Shown here: one piece after another, positions 43,003-52,323 of the stretch | How positions within the stretch are numbered: position 1 is the first letter of the stretch | Layout of the letters: the number at the start of each line of letters is the position of its first letter | DNA from: Marinobacter nauticus | GTDB lineage: Bacteria > Pseudomonadota > Gammaproteobacteria > Enterobacterales > Shewanellaceae | Reading direction: 5' to 3' | Length of the DNA: 64,000 nt | Assembly: GCF_019801015.1 (NCBI RefSeq) | Contig: NZ_JAHVJZ010000001.1 | Location: 372,001 to 436,000, forward strand | Notes under the pieces: generated by a model | What the model was told of the DNA's origin: nothing | What the model saw: the letters and a program-made list of their open reading frames with translations, nothing else | Databases searched by the model: none | Translations under genes and position numbers: made by a program

Positions 43003-45123
43003 ATGGGACCAGTTGTGATTAAGCGGGATGGATGCCGCGTGCCTTTTAAACCGGAATTGATCCAGCAAGCGGTGCTGCGCGCAGCCTCCGCGGCTAGCTG
43101 TGACGATCTGGTTTATGCTGCGGGCGTTGCGCAAGCAGTGGCAGAACAACTGACTGGCGAAGTCGAGGTGGAGATCCACCGTATTCAGGATGCGGTAGAG
43201 AACCAGCTGATGGAGGGTCCTTACAAGGATCTGGCTCGCTCCTACATTGAGTATCGCCACGATCGCGACCTGGCCCGTGAAAAGGCCAGTCGCCTGAATC
43301 AGGAGATCCGTGGCCTGGTGGAGCAAAGCAACTCTGCGCTGCTCAATGAAAACGCCAACAAAGACTCCAAAGTGATCCCGACCCAGCGTGACTTGCTGGC
43401 GGGCATTGTGGCCAAACATTACGCCTGTCGTCATATCCTGCCCCGTGACGTGGTCGAGGCCCACGAAAGTGGCCAGATCCACTATCACGACCTGGATTAC
43501 GCGCCGTTCTTCCCGATGTTCAACTGCATGTTGATCGACCTGAAAGGGATGCTGACCGGCGGCTTTAAGATGGGCAATGCCGAGATCGACACTCCCAAGT
43601 CCATCTCCACCGCCACCGCGGTGACCGCCCAGATCATCGCTCAGGTGGCCAGCCACATCTATGGCGGCACCACCATCAACCGCATTGATGAAGTGTTGGC
43701 GCCCTATGTGAAGTCCAGCTACGACAAGCACCTGGCCATTGGTCAGGAGTGGCAGGTGGCGGACCCGGAAGCCTACGCCATTGCCCGCACTGAGAAGGAG
43801 TGTTACGACGCGTTCCAGTCGCTGGAATACGAAGTGAACACCCTGCACACCGCCAACGGCCAGACCCCGTTTGTGACCTTCGGATTCGGCCTGGGCGAAT
43901 GCTGGGAAGCCAAGCTGATCCAGAAATCGATCCTGAAAAACCGCATCGCAGGCCTGGGCAAAAACAAGAAAACCGCCGTTTTCCCCAAACTGGTGTTTGC
44001 CATTAAGGCGGGCCACAACCAGAAACCGGGCGATCCGAATTACGACATCAAGCAGCTGGCGCTCGAATGTGCCAGCAAGCGGATGTACCCGGACATTCTG
44101 AACTACGACAAAGTGGTTGAGGTGACCGGCTCATTTAAGAACCCGATGGGGTGTCGCTCCTTCCTTGGTGCCTTTGAAAAGGATGGCCAACTGGAGCACG
44201 AAGGCCGTAACAACCTGGGCGTGGTGTCCCTGAACCTGCCGCGCATCGCCATTGAAGCCAAAGGCGACGAGGCGCGTTTTTACGCCATCCTGGACCAGCG
44301 TCTGACCATTGCCCGTAAGGCGCTGATGACCCGCATCGAACGCCTGGAAGGGGTGAAAGCGCGCGTGGCGCCGATCCTCTACATGGAAGGGGCCTGTGGC
44401 GTGCGTCTCAAGGCGGACGACAACATCGCCGAGATCTTCAAGAACGGCCGCGCCTCCATCTCTCTGGGTTACATCGGTCTGCATGAAACCATCAATGCGC
44501 TGTTTGGTGATGCGACGCACGTGTACGACTCCGAGCAGCTGCGCGACAAAGCGCTGGACGTGGTGCGCTACCTGAAGAAGGCCGTGGAGTCCTGGAAGGC
44601 AGAATCCGGTTACGGTTTCAGTCTCTACAGCACCCCGAGCGAAAACCTGTGTACCCGTTTCTGCAGCATTGACACCAAAGCCTACGGCCTGGTGGATGGC
44701 GTCACAGACAAAGGCTACTACACCAACAGCTTCCACCTGGATGTGGAGAAGAAGGTGAACCCGTACGACAAGATCGATTTCGAAATGCCGTACCCGGCCA
44801 TCACCTCCGGCGGATTCATCAGCTACGGTGAATACCCCAACATGCAACACAATGTTGAGGCGCTGGAGAACGTCTGGGACTACAGCTACGAGCGGGTTCC
44901 CTATTACGGCACCAACACCCCGATTGACGAGTGTTATGAGTGCCACTTCACCGGCGAGTTTGAGTGCACCAGCAAAGGCTTTACCTGCCCAAGCTGCGGC
45001 AACCATGATCCCGCCAAGGTGTCGGTAACCCGTCGTGTCTGTGGTTACCTGGGCAGCCCCGATGCGCGTCCTTTTAATGCGGGTAAGCAGGAAGAAGTGA
45101 AGCGCCGGGTCAAACACATGTGA
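43003..45123 (+). CDS. nrdD: Anaerobic ribonucleoside-triphosphate reductase (class III)
   Basis: Oxygen-sensitive glycyl-radical enzyme making dNTPs from NTPs. 706 residues from the ATG that follows TGAGGAAA; the earlier in-frame start lacks a ribosome site. N-terminal ATP-cone (VIKRDGCRVPFKPELIQQAV) for allosteric control; substrate region NNLGVVSLNLPRIA; a four-cysteine zinc site CYECHFTGEFECTSKGFTCP; and the radical-glycine motif RRVCGYLGSP near the end. Followed after a strong hairpin by its activase nrdG. NrdR and FNR-like boxes lie upstream. Confidence 0.97.
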   Translation: MGPVVIKRDGCRVPFKPELIQQAVLRAASAASCDDLVYAAGVAQAVAEQLTGEVEVEIHRIQDAVENQLMEGPYKDLARSYIEYRHDRDLAREKASRLNQEIRGLVEQSNSALLNENANKDSKVIPTQRDLLAGIVAKHYACRHILPRDVVEAHESGQIHYHDLDYAPFFPMFNCMLIDLKGMLTGGFKMGNAEIDTPKSISTATAVTAQIIAQVASHIYGGTTINRIDEVLAPYVKSSYDKHLAIGQEWQVADPEAYAIARTEKECYDAFQSLEYEVNTLHTANGQTPFVTFGFGLGECWEAKLIQKSILKNRIAGLGKNKKTAVFPKLVFAIKAGHNQKPGDPNYDIKQLALECASKRMYPDILNYDKVVEVTGSFKNPMGCRSFLGAFEKDGQLEHEGRNNLGVVSLNLPRIAIEAKGDEARFYAILDQRLTIARKALMTRIERLEGVKARVAPILYMEGACGVRLKADDNIAEIFKNGRASISLGYIGLHETINALFGDATHVYDSEQLRDKALDVVRYLKKAVESWKAESGYGFSLYSTPSENLCTRFCSIDTKAYGLVDGVTDKGYYTNSFHLDVEKKVNPYDKIDFEMPYPAITSGGFISYGEYPNMQHNVEALENVWDYSYERVPYYGTNTPIDECYECHFTGEFECTSKGFTCPSCGNHDPAKVSVTRRVCGYLGSPDARPFNAGKQEEVKRRVKHM

Positions 45124-45130
45124 TCCTCTC

Positions 45131-45157
45131 TGTGCCCCGGTCCCGGACCGGGGCACA
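45131..45157 (+). other. Perfect palindrome between nrdD and nrdG
   Basis: TGTGCCCCGGTCC and its complement flank one C. It would form a very stable RNA hairpin but has no T-run, so it fits 3'-end protection or partial attenuation between nrdD and nrdG better than full termination. Confidence 0.65.
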
Positions 45158-45178
45158 CTGCGTTTAGTGAGTACACCG

Positions 45179-45646
45179 ATGAACTATCACGCCTACTACC
45201 CGGTTGATGTGGTCAACGGCCCCGGTACCCGTGTGACCTTGTTTGTCTCCGGGTGTGAGCATCAGTGCCGTGGTTGCTACAACCAGAGCACCTGGCGCAC
45301 CGACTCCGGCCACGTTTTCGATGAGGCGATGGCGGATCAGCTTATCCGCGACCTTACCGACAGCCGCATCCCCAAACGTGGGTTGTCGTTGTCCGGGGGC
45401 GACCCATTGCACCCGGCTAACGTGGCGGATGTGCTGGCCCTGGTCCGACGGGTTCGGGCAGAGGCGCCGGACAAAGACATCTGGGCCTGGACCGGTTACA
45501 CCCTGGAATCGCTGTCGCCAGCCCAGCATGAACTGGTTTCTCTGTTGGATGTGCTTATCGACGGCCAGTTCGTTGAAGCGGAAAAGGATGCCAATCTGGT
45601 ATGGCGGGGCAGCCACAATCAGCGTATCCACCGTTTCGATCGCTAA
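45179..45646 (+). CDS. nrdG: Anaerobic ribonucleotide reductase activating protein
   Basis: Radical-SAM activase that generates the NrdD glycyl radical. 155 residues, colinear with E. coli NrdG from MNYHAYYPVDVVNGPGTR. The cluster motif is CEHQCRGCYN (CxxxCxxC), with SLSGGDPLHP and WTGYTLE downstream. The ATG at 45179 is chosen over the GTG at 45167 by comparison with the family N-terminus. Confidence 0.96.
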   Translation: MNYHAYYPVDVVNGPGTRVTLFVSGCEHQCRGCYNQSTWRTDSGHVFDEAMADQLIRDLTDSRIPKRGLSLSGGDPLHPANVADVLALVRRVRAEAPDKDIWAWTGYTLESLSPAQHELVSLLDVLIDGQFVEAEKDANLVWRGSHNQRIHRFDR

Positions 45647-45702
45647 CTGCGCAAGCTGCCGTTAAATTCATCAGTTAAAACGGTCGCTTGTTGATGGAGG
45701 AT

Positions 45703-45724
45703 CGCCCAGCGACTAAGCTGGGCG
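45703..45724 (+). terminator. Probable terminator of nrdDG
   Basis: Hairpin CGCCCAGC-GACTAA-GCTGGGCG followed by the weakly T-rich GTTCTGT. Strong stem, poor tail. Confidence 0.5.
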
Positions 45725-45760
45725 GTTCTGTCGTATCGTGCTAACTGAGCGTTCCACTTC

Positions 45761-46429
45761 ATGAAAACCGCCCTTGTGGTCGGCGCCACCGGCGCCACCG
45801 GCAGCGCCCTTGTCAATGCGCTGATCTCCAGCGATGAATATCGTGCCATCCACCTGCTGAGCCGCCGTACCACCCACTGGCGTAATCGGCAGGAGATCCG
45901 TGAACATATCCTGCCGCTCAGTCGAATTGGTGATCTGACCATGCCGTACGCCATTGATGAGGTGTACTGCTGCCTGGGGACCACCATGAAAACCGCAGGC
46001 TCCAAAGCGGCATTCCGGGCGGTGGACTACGGGGCCGTGGTCGCGCTGGGGCAGTGGGCCAAAGCGAATGGAGCAGGGCAGATGCATGTGATCAGTTCCA
46101 AGGGCGCGAACGCTGGCTCACGGAACTTCTATCTGCGCACTAAGGGTGAGATGGAGCAGGCTCTGTCTGCCCTCGACCTGCCTGCACTTTACCTCTATCG
46201 ACCCTCATTGCTCAGTGGAGAGCGCATCGACTACCGCCGTAAAGAGCGGATGGGCGAGGCACTGATGAATGGCCTGACCTGGCTGCCGGGTTCCGACAAC
46301 TGGCGTCCGGTGCCCATTGATGTGCTGGCTCAGGCGATGCTTCAGCGTGCCAGAGCCCATGAGAACAAAGGCCGTTACCGCATTGAGTCTGCCCAGATCC
46401 TACGTGGCCTGAAACGGGATTCTGAATAA
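45761..46429 (+). CDS. Atypical SDR/NAD(P)-binding oxidoreductase (HTATIP2/YwnB-like)
   Basis: 222 residues. The Rossmann motif ALVVGATGATGSALVNAL at the start binds NAD(P); YCCLGTTMKTAGSKAAFRAVDY and HVISSKGANAGSRNFYLRTKGEME include the usual Ser and Y-x3-K-like region of extended SDRs (here YLRTKGE). RPSLLSGER follows. Such proteins act as NAD(P)H-binding reductases or regulators with unknown substrates. A single-gene unit between nrdG and the NERD gene. Confidence 0.83.
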   Translation: MKTALVVGATGATGSALVNALISSDEYRAIHLLSRRTTHWRNRQEIREHILPLSRIGDLTMPYAIDEVYCCLGTTMKTAGSKAAFRAVDYGAVVALGQWAKANGAGQMHVISSKGANAGSRNFYLRTKGEMEQALSALDLPALYLYRPSLLSGERIDYRRKERMGEALMNGLTWLPGSDNWRPVPIDVLAQAMLQRARAHENKGRYRIESAQILRGLKRDSE

Positions 46430-46521
46430 AAATTCGGCGTTTGAGCGCCGCAGCCATTTTTTCCACCCGCTCCCTGGCCTAGACTGGCTTCGCCCACATC
46501 AGCCATCGACAGGGAGACGGC

Positions 46522-48531
46522 ATGGCGAAACAGATCCGATTTGGGGAACCGGTCAACGATTCCGAGCGCTGGGCCTTCAAGCTTCTGGCGCAGGAGCTGC
46601 CGGACGAATACCTGCTGCTGACCAACATCGAAATCCCCACCCAATCGGGACAGGCTTTGGAAGTGGACGCGCTGGTGATTGGCCACCTGGGCATCTACGT
46701 GGTCGACGTAAAAGGCTACATTGGCCAGTTGGAGGCGGGGCAACATGCCTGGCAGCTCGATGGCCGCAATGTCGATAACAGCCTGGCCAAAGCCAACTAC
46801 GTGGCCCGCGTCCTGGCGGGCCGCTTTAAGCACAAATTTCCCATCGGCGTTTACGCGCCCTGGTGCCAGGGCATGGTGTTCGTTACCGGGCGCCGTGGCA
46901 CCGAGATCAGCCTTCATAAGGAGGAGGGGGAACTCTCCATCTTTACGCCGGAGCAGATCGTCAACGCGCTTACCGAAGATTGGGCGCTGACCTCCCGCTA
47001 TGCCCATCAGGTCACCAAGCAACAGAAAGACCTGGTGCTTGATGCCATTGGCCAGGTGGCACTGGTTGAACAGCGAAACAACAAAATCCAAGATTTTGAA
47101 AAGCTTAAATGCCTTTATATCAAGCATGGGCTGGAGATTTGGCAGGCGGATTACAACCCGGGCGACTGGCAGGCTCCCTGGCTGCTGAAAATTCTGGTGC
47201 CCTCTGAATGTGAAGATCAGGGCCAGGCGGAGCTGCTGGAAAAACAGATGCGCGATGAGCTGTTTCGCCTTCAGCAACTGGCCGGTTGCTCCGGTGTGCC
47301 ATACAGTGCGCCGTTGATTCAGGACGGCGAACAGTTGGTGTTGCCGATTCGCATGCCCCGCGGCACGGCCATGCATCAGTTTGAGTACGGTCAGTGTGAC
47401 CGACAGCAGGCGCTGTCTCTGCTGGTCCGCGCCGCTGTTGCGCTGCAACAGATCCACCGCCGCGGCATTACGGTGTCGGGCTGGGGGGAAAATGGCATTT
47501 TCCTGAGTGACAGTGGCGAGGTGGAGTTTATCGACATTCGCGACACGTTGAGCGAAGCCGAAGACATTCAGCACTTCGCCACCGCATTCACCGAGCTGGC
47601 ACAACGCACCCATGAACCCCGGATCACCAGCTGGTTTGCCGAAGCGAGCCGGGGTCGTAACACCAGTCTGGATGAACTGCGGGTGGATTTGGCGCTGGTG
47701 GTGCAGCGGCCTGAGGCATCCCGTCTGGCGGTGGACCCGGACGTGCTCGAGCCGGGCATGGCGATTGATGGTCGCTACCAGCTGGAAGAGTGCGTGGTTG
47801 AGGGGCAGGCCAGCCAACTGTGGCAGGCACGGCATCTGCAGGGCCAGTACGCCTGTGCACTGTCGGTTTATCGCGGCGTATCCGAACGCTGGCCACATCT
47901 GGCCAGCACCTATAAGGCCCTGAAAGCGATCTATCACCCCAACGTTGAGCAGGTTCTGGACTTTGGCGAGATGGGCAACAAAGAGGCGCTGTACATCACC
48001 CGGGCCTGGGTAGAAGGGGACTCACTGCGGGACCGTCAGGGCCAGATTGTGGTGGGCCAGCCGGGACTGTGGTTCCCTCAACTGCTGACCGCGCTGTATT
48101 ACCTCCACAGCCAGCAGATTTTTCACGGCGCCATCTGCCCGGCCAACATCATCTGCCAGCCAGAGCGAGCGGTGCTGGTGAACTTTGGGGTTGGACTGGA
48201 TGTGGCAGCGAGCGGGTATGCGCGGCACTACGCGGATCCGGAACTGTGGCAATGCGAAGGTCAGGCGGAGCAGGATCTGTTTGGCCTCGTGGCCAGTTTT
48301 GTCGATGTGCTGGCACCGAAAGGGGAGTGTCGTGACCGAGAGGCCTTACTTCACGCGCTGGATGGTTTTTCCGATTCGCTGATGCCGGAAACGTTGCGGC
48401 AACTGTGTCGTAAAGTTCTCAATTTTGACCTGCAACTGGAAGACGGCGTGGATTATCTGACTCAGTTCGGCTGGTTTGATTTACCGGCAAGGCCTTCTGG
48501 GGTGATACCACCCGAATTATTAAATCGATGA
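46522..48531 (+). CDS. NERD-domain protein with two degenerate protein-kinase-like domains
   Basis: 669 residues. Residues 15-120 form a NERD nuclease-related domain: EVDALVIGHLGIYVVDVKG supplies Glu47, Asp49 and Lys64, with Asp62 where Glu is usual. Two kinase-like lobes follow. The first, about residues 200-400, keeps LHRRG-like IHRRGITVSGWGENGIFL but no HRD. The second, about 415-640, keeps a start like YQLEECVVEGQASQLWQARHL but has HGAICPANI in place of HRD-x4-N and NFG in place of DFG. Both look catalytically weak or dead. NERD plus kinase combinations occur in PglW and other defence proteins. Terminator at 48541. Confidence 0.8.
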   Translation: MAKQIRFGEPVNDSERWAFKLLAQELPDEYLLLTNIEIPTQSGQALEVDALVIGHLGIYVVDVKGYIGQLEAGQHAWQLDGRNVDNSLAKANYVARVLAGRFKHKFPIGVYAPWCQGMVFVTGRRGTEISLHKEEGELSIFTPEQIVNALTEDWALTSRYAHQVTKQQKDLVLDAIGQVALVEQRNNKIQDFEKLKCLYIKHGLEIWQADYNPGDWQAPWLLKILVPSECEDQGQAELLEKQMRDELFRLQQLAGCSGVPYSAPLIQDGEQLVLPIRMPRGTAMHQFEYGQCDRQQALSLLVRAAVALQQIHRRGITVSGWGENGIFLSDSGEVEFIDIRDTLSEAEDIQHFATAFTELAQRTHEPRITSWFAEASRGRNTSLDELRVDLALVVQRPEASRLAVDPDVLEPGMAIDGRYQLEECVVEGQASQLWQARHLQGQYACALSVYRGVSERWPHLASTYKALKAIYHPNVEQVLDFGEMGNKEALYITRAWVEGDSLRDRQGQIVVGQPGLWFPQLLTALYYLHSQQIFHGAICPANIICQPERAVLVNFGVGLDVAASGYARHYADPELWQCEGQAEQDLFGLVASFVDVLAPKGECRDREALLHALDGFSDSLMPETLRQLCRKVLNFDLQLEDGVDYLTQFGWFDLPARPSGVIPPELLNR

Positions 48532-48540
48532 TTTAAAAGA

Positions 48541-48566
48541 AGGAGGGGGAAATCCCCTCCTTTTTT
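48541..48566 (+). terminator. Terminator of the NERD-kinase gene
   Basis: Stem GGAGGGG / CCCCTCC, loop GAAAT, then TTTTTT; placed ten bases after the stop. Confidence 0.9.
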
Positions 48567-48692
48567 AATATTAAAATTGATTCCTGGTTACTTAAATACG
48601 ATATTGGATACGAAAATTAAATCAAATTACAGTTGAATGCACTGGTATTTGACGGTACTTTTGCCGCGAACTTGACTATTGAGTAAGCGGTA

Positions 48693-49997
48693 ATGGAAAA
48701 GATCACAAAAGAAAGTCTCTCTTTGTTATGGCAGATAATATCTGACCCTGAATTTTCGCTTCTCTCTTCAAAAACGAAAAAGCTATCGTTATTTGATTCT
48801 CTGGAGTTGGATGCACAGGATGACATCAGAATATTAAGCTGGCTGCTGAACCCCAATGAAGGCCACGGCCAACACGACCTCTTTATTCGGGCGCTATTTT
48901 CCGCAGTGGTTGAGCAGCAACCTTTGATGGCGAAAACAGGGCTGGTTTCGTCCTTGGCTGAGCGGCCCTTGTGCGCCTTTCAGCCACACGTCGGCATTCT
49001 CGCACAGACCGGCACTGCTGCCGCACGTCTGGACCTGATGTTGCTGGATCATGGCGGCCGCCGTGGCATCTGTTTGATTCGTGCTGAACCGGCCGAGGTT
49101 GATGAAGGGCGGTTGCACGTCAGGATGGCAATGCACCGGGAGTGGATTGCTGCGCACTATCCCGACTGGCAGTGGTGCTGTGTCGTAAGCGGGGTTTGGC
49201 AGGCAAACCACGGTTCCCGGTTGGAAGAGTTTGTTTGTATTAATGACGATTGGATCGTACAGACACTGGACACACTCATCAGTGCAGCGTCGATTTCGCC
49301 CCAGATGGAGTGGGTATTACGAGATCTGCGGTACCATGTATTTGGGCAGTGGAGCACAGACTATCACCCTTGCTTTAACGGCTACGAACAGACAATACGC
49401 TCTCTGAAATCAAAACATCTCTCGGCGATAAAATCGTTTGAATCATTGGGGTTTCATGGCAGTGAAATTTCTGTCGTGGACTGTGATCCTATTCAGTTCT
49501 ATGCGAACACGGAAAGTGATAAGTCAATTTCCTTCGAAGAACAATGTTTTATTGAGCTTTGGCAAACGCATTACTCAACGTTGATGACGCTGTACTATTA
49601 CGATGAACTGGCATTGTGGGAGGCGGCACTAATTGATTGTTTCGGCCAGAATATTCACATCGAAACCTGGAACAATACCCTTTTTTTAACCCATGCTCGC
49701 TTCACAGATATGGCCCTGGAGCAGTGGCCCTGCTATCTGGAGGTGACTCGGTTCCAGTCCGCGTCAGGGGATTCAGGGCACGGTTCGGTGGACGCCGTCG
49801 TTAACGACGAGGAGTACGGCTTTGCGCCGGGTAAAGCAATGAGCGGGGGCAGGCCTGATTGGCGAGCTGATGCGGCAGAGCAGAAGAAAGAGAAAAGGCA
49901 AACCCTGATGACTCTGGATGAGTCAGGTCTGCCCGATTTGGTGGATAGACTGAAGCCCTGGGTGCGGCAAATGCTCGCCGTGCTGGATGGAAACTGA
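48693..49997 (+). CDS. Protein resembling PD-(D/E)XK family 4 with altered catalytic core
   Basis: 434 residues, no signal peptide. ILSWLLNPNEGHGQHDLFIR near residues 47-66 closely resembles the LLAWLLDPNENHG-type N-terminal motif of PDDEXK_4 proteins found next to restriction and defence genes. The expected core would be RIDI...IENK-x-E; here it is ARLDLMLLDHGGRRGICLIRAE, keeping Asp114 but with RAE in place of ENK, so nuclease activity is doubtful. The C-terminal 200 residues are not recognised. Upstream DNA is AT-rich and it follows the NERD gene across a terminator. Confidence 0.62.
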   Translation: MEKITKESLSLLWQIISDPEFSLLSSKTKKLSLFDSLELDAQDDIRILSWLLNPNEGHGQHDLFIRALFSAVVEQQPLMAKTGLVSSLAERPLCAFQPHVGILAQTGTAAARLDLMLLDHGGRRGICLIRAEPAEVDEGRLHVRMAMHREWIAAHYPDWQWCCVVSGVWQANHGSRLEEFVCINDDWIVQTLDTLISAASISPQMEWVLRDLRYHVFGQWSTDYHPCFNGYEQTIRSLKSKHLSAIKSFESLGFHGSEISVVDCDPIQFYANTESDKSISFEEQCFIELWQTHYSTLMTLYYYDELALWEAALIDCFGQNIHIETWNNTLFLTHARFTDMALEQWPCYLEVTRFQSASGDSGHGSVDAVVNDEEYGFAPGKAMSGGRPDWRADAAEQKKEKRQTLMTLDESGLPDLVDRLKPWVRQMLAVLDGN

Positions 49998-50009
49998 CCG
50001 GTAGCGAGG

Positions 50010-50336
50010 TCAGATGCAGCGAGCGGGTTTGGGCAGGCCAGCGATCTTGGTGGCCTGCTTGGCCGGTCCTTTCGGGAACAACTTGTAGAGGTATTTGCTG
50101 TTGCCCTTGTCCTCGCCAAGTTTCTGGCCGATGGCCTTTACCAGCACACGAATGGCTGGACTGGTGTTGAATTCCAGGTAGAAGTCGCGGACAAAGTTGA
50201 CCACTTCCCAGTGGGCATCGGTCAGTGCAATCCCTTCCTGTTCCGCCAATTGAGGGGCCATGCCAGGCTCCCATTGGCTTGCGTCCAGCAGGTAGCCCTG
50301 TTTGTCGGTGGCGATTTCGGTTCCGTTGTAGATCAT
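50010..50336 (-). CDS. tusE: Sulfurtransferase TusE (DsrC family)
   Basis: Accepts sulfur from TusBCD and passes it to MnmA for 2-thiouridine at the tRNA wobble position. 108 residues with the family motifs [25 protein letters not shown] and the C-terminal LPKPARCI containing the penultimate reactive Cys. It lies two bases after tusB in the order tusD-C-B-E. A longer in-frame extension overlaps tusB and is rejected. Confidence 0.95.
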   Translation of the reverse strand: MIYNGTEIATDKQGYLLDASQWEPGMAPQLAEQEGIALTDAHWEVVNFVRDFYLEFNTSPAIRVLVKAIGQKLGEDKGNSKYLYKLFPKGPAKQATKIAGLPKPARCI

Positions 50337-50338
50337 GG

Positions 50339-50620
50339 TTACCACGCTTGCACGTTGTCGTGTCGCAGAGTCAGTGCCACAAAACCGGGATAGTCCACGG
50401 GGGTGGCCGAAAGCTGAAGGGTCAGACCGCGGGCGTGCAGATCCGGCTCCAGCACATAAAGGGTGTAAGGTGCCAGGCACTGGCCAAAGCGGGGTTGTGC
50501 CGCCATGGCCACCGCGTCCTGAAACAGCAGTACACTGCTGCCCGGAGCGAGCAAAGCCAGGGTGTCTTCCAGTGCCGCCGGCGAAGTCGCCAATCGGCTG
50601 AGCGTATGCAATACGGTCAA
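50339..50620 (-). CDS. tusB: Sulfur relay protein TusB (DsrH)
   Basis: 93 residues. [24 protein letters not shown] and the terminal W (LRHDNVQAW) fit the DsrH/TusB family. It forms the hexameric TusBCD relay with its neighbours. Its start overlaps the tusC stop by four bases, a coupled arrangement. Confidence 0.92.
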   Translation of the reverse strand: MTVLHTLSRLATSPAALEDTLALLAPGSSVLLFQDAVAMAAQPRFGQCLAPYTLYVLEPDLHARGLTLQLSATPVDYPGFVALTLRHDNVQAW

Positions 50621-50985
50621 AATGTGAGTACCTGTTGGCTGTGGCCGAGCAGTTCGGCAATGTCGTCGGGCCGGGCCAGAGTGGCCGGCAGGATAAGGTC
50701 TGACTCGCTCAATCCACGGGCGTCCAGTGAGGCCTGGCAGACCACTACGGTTTCCACATCGTAGATGGGCAGCGCTTTAAAGGTGGCGATGTAGTCCTTC
50801 GCCTCAATCTCTGAGGGGGCCTGATCGCGAACCAGCTGATACACACCGTCGCCAACAAACAGGGCGGCACAAAGCTGGTCATAACTGGCGGCCAGCAATA
50901 GCAGGTCCAGTCCTTCCCGGCCTGTGGCAGTGCCGTGTGGCGCGTGGCGGAATACCACCGCCAGGTCGTGTTGATTGGTTTCCAT
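50617..50985 (-). CDS. tusC: Sulfur relay protein TusC (DsrF)
   Basis: 122 residues. [28 protein letters not shown] is the DsrE/F-like start, [11 protein letters not shown] the central motif. Usually structural within TusBCD, without the catalytic Cys of TusD. A GTG precedes the ATG directly (50988); tusD ends right before it. Confidence 0.92.
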   Translation of the reverse strand: METNQHDLAVVFRHAPHGTATGREGLDLLLLAASYDQLCAALFVGDGVYQLVRDQAPSEIEAKDYIATFKALPIYDVETVVVCQASLDARGLSESDLILPATLARPDDIAELLGHSQQVLTF

Positions 50986-50988
50986 CAC

Positions 50989-51378
50989 TTACCCAAATTG
51001 CACGGTACGGTCGGCACCCGCCGCGGCGGTCACATACTCACCGAGACCCCCGAGGATGAAACTGGCCGAAAGATTGGCGGCATCCAGATCGGCGTCTTCC
51101 GCGGCTTCCACATCTATCACGCCTCGCCGCAGGCCCGCAGAAACGCAACTCACCAGGGGTACGCCTCGTTGATGCAACGCGTCCCAGCGCTGGGACAGAT
51201 TGAGCTCGTCGCTGGCAGGACAGAGCAACCGGGACGCGTTCTGTACGCCGTCCTGGTAAAAAAACACCTGACGCACTTCGTGGCCGGCATCCAGTGCCGC
51301 TTCGGCAAAGCGCAGCGCCGAGTAGGCGTACTGGCTGCCGTAGGCGGAACCGTTTACGAATATGACAAATTGACTCAT
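50989..51378 (-). CDS. tusD: Sulfurtransferase TusD (DsrE)
   Basis: 129 residues. FVIFVNGSAYGSQYAYSALRFA, VFFYQDGVQNA and VPLVSCVSAGLRRGV are diagnostic; the Cys in VSCVSAG is the sulfur-carrying residue by family knowledge. First gene of tusDCBE. The yccA terminator lies just upstream. Confidence 0.94.
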   Translation of the reverse strand: MSQFVIFVNGSAYGSQYAYSALRFAEAALDAGHEVRQVFFYQDGVQNASRLLCPASDELNLSQRWDALHQRGVPLVSCVSAGLRRGVIDVEAAEDADLDAANLSASFILGGLGEYVTAAAGADRTVQFG

Positions 51379-51384
51379 AGCATT

Positions 51385-51408
51385 AAAAAAGGCCCCGTGT
51401 AGGGGCCT
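51385..51408 (-). terminator. Terminator between yccA and tusD
   Basis: Minus-strand hairpin AGGCCCC / GGGGCCT followed by TTTTTT, ending 6 bases before the tusD ATG. Because it is so close, it may act as an attenuator of the tus genes rather than only as a yccA terminator. Confidence 0.8.
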
Positions 51409-51430
51409 GATTGTAACGGATCCTGAACCC

Positions 51431-52087
51431 TTAGTCGTCGCTCATGCCGAGCAGGCTCAGCAGACTGACGAAGATGTTGTACAGAGACACAAACAGGGTC
51501 ACGGTGGCATTGATGTAGTTGCGCTCACCACCGTGGATGATGGCGCTGGTCTGCATCAGGATGGCACCGGATGAGAACAGGATAAACAGCGCAGAGAGGG
51601 CCATCTGCAGCGGTTGAATGCTCAGGAACAGGTTAGCCACGAACAGGGCCACAATGACCCAGAAGCCAGCCTGCATCATGCCGCCGAGGAAAGACATGTC
51701 TTTGCCGGTCATCAGGACATAAGCAGAGAGACCGAAGAACACCAGTGCGGTGCCACCCAGTGCCATCATGACGACATCACCCATGCCAGCGCCCAGGTAC
51801 ATGTTGAGGATGGGGCCGAGGGTGTAGCCCATAAAGCCGGTCAGGGCGAACACGGCGGGAATGCCCATGGCGCTGTTGGCGGTCTTGGCCACCAGGAACA
51901 GCAGGCCATAGAAACCCACCAGAGTGATGATGATGCCAGGGTAGGGCAGGTTCATTGCCATGGTGACACCGGCTACTGCGGCGGAGAAAGCCAGGGTCAT
52001 GGCCAGCAGCATGTAGGTGTTGCGCAGGACTTTATTGACTGCGATCCCGGAATCAACACTGGCCGTTTCAAAACGACGGGTTTCCAT
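51431..52087 (-). CDS. yccA: Bax inhibitor-1/YccA family membrane protein
   Basis: 218 residues with about seven hydrophobic helices. VLRNTYMLLAMTLAFSAAVAGV and SLYNIFVSLLSLLG at the C-terminus are typical of YccA, a modulator of the FtsH protease in E. coli. GGAG lies before the ATG. Placement beside tusDCBE and a tRNA-Ser gene matches the enterobacterial order (tusE-yccA-serT), supporting orthology. Confidence 0.93.
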   Translation of the reverse strand: METRRFETASVDSGIAVNKVLRNTYMLLAMTLAFSAAVAGVTMAMNLPYPGIIITLVGFYGLLFLVAKTANSAMGIPAVFALTGFMGYTLGPILNMYLGAGMGDVVMMALGGTALVFFGLSAYVLMTGKDMSFLGGMMQAGFWVIVALFVANLFLSIQPLQMALSALFILFSSGAILMQTSAIIHGGERNYINATVTLFVSLYNIFVSLLSLLGMSDD

Positions 52088-52283
52088 AGAGGCTCCTTAA
52101 GTTGGGGCGTTCATTGCCTATCGGTAGCTTAGGATACCGAATCGCCAAAGGGTTGCATCCTTTGAACTGTGAAAAAGTATATCGGGATCAGCGGCCCGAA
52201 TTTCAACCCCTTGAGTTAAATTACTGTTTTGTGGGCTGTCTGGCGAAAACTGCGCCAGTTGAAACACTTAGGGTGAGAATGGC

Positions 52284-52312
52284 TTTACAGGCCCGCCAGA
52301 AACCCCTAGTAT
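52284..52312 (+). promoter_or_regulatory. Sigma-70 promoter of the tRNA-Ser gene
   Basis: -35 TTTACA, 17-base spacer, -10 TAGTAT, then a GC-rich discriminator (GCTGCTCC) of the kind that makes stable-RNA promoters sensitive to ppGpp. Confidence 0.7.
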
Positions 52313-52323
52313 GCTGCTCCGTC

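Noticed and set aside
46375-47937. 520-codon frame antisense to the NERD gene
   Set aside because: No motifs, no ribosome site; the sense strand carries NERD and kinase-like folds.
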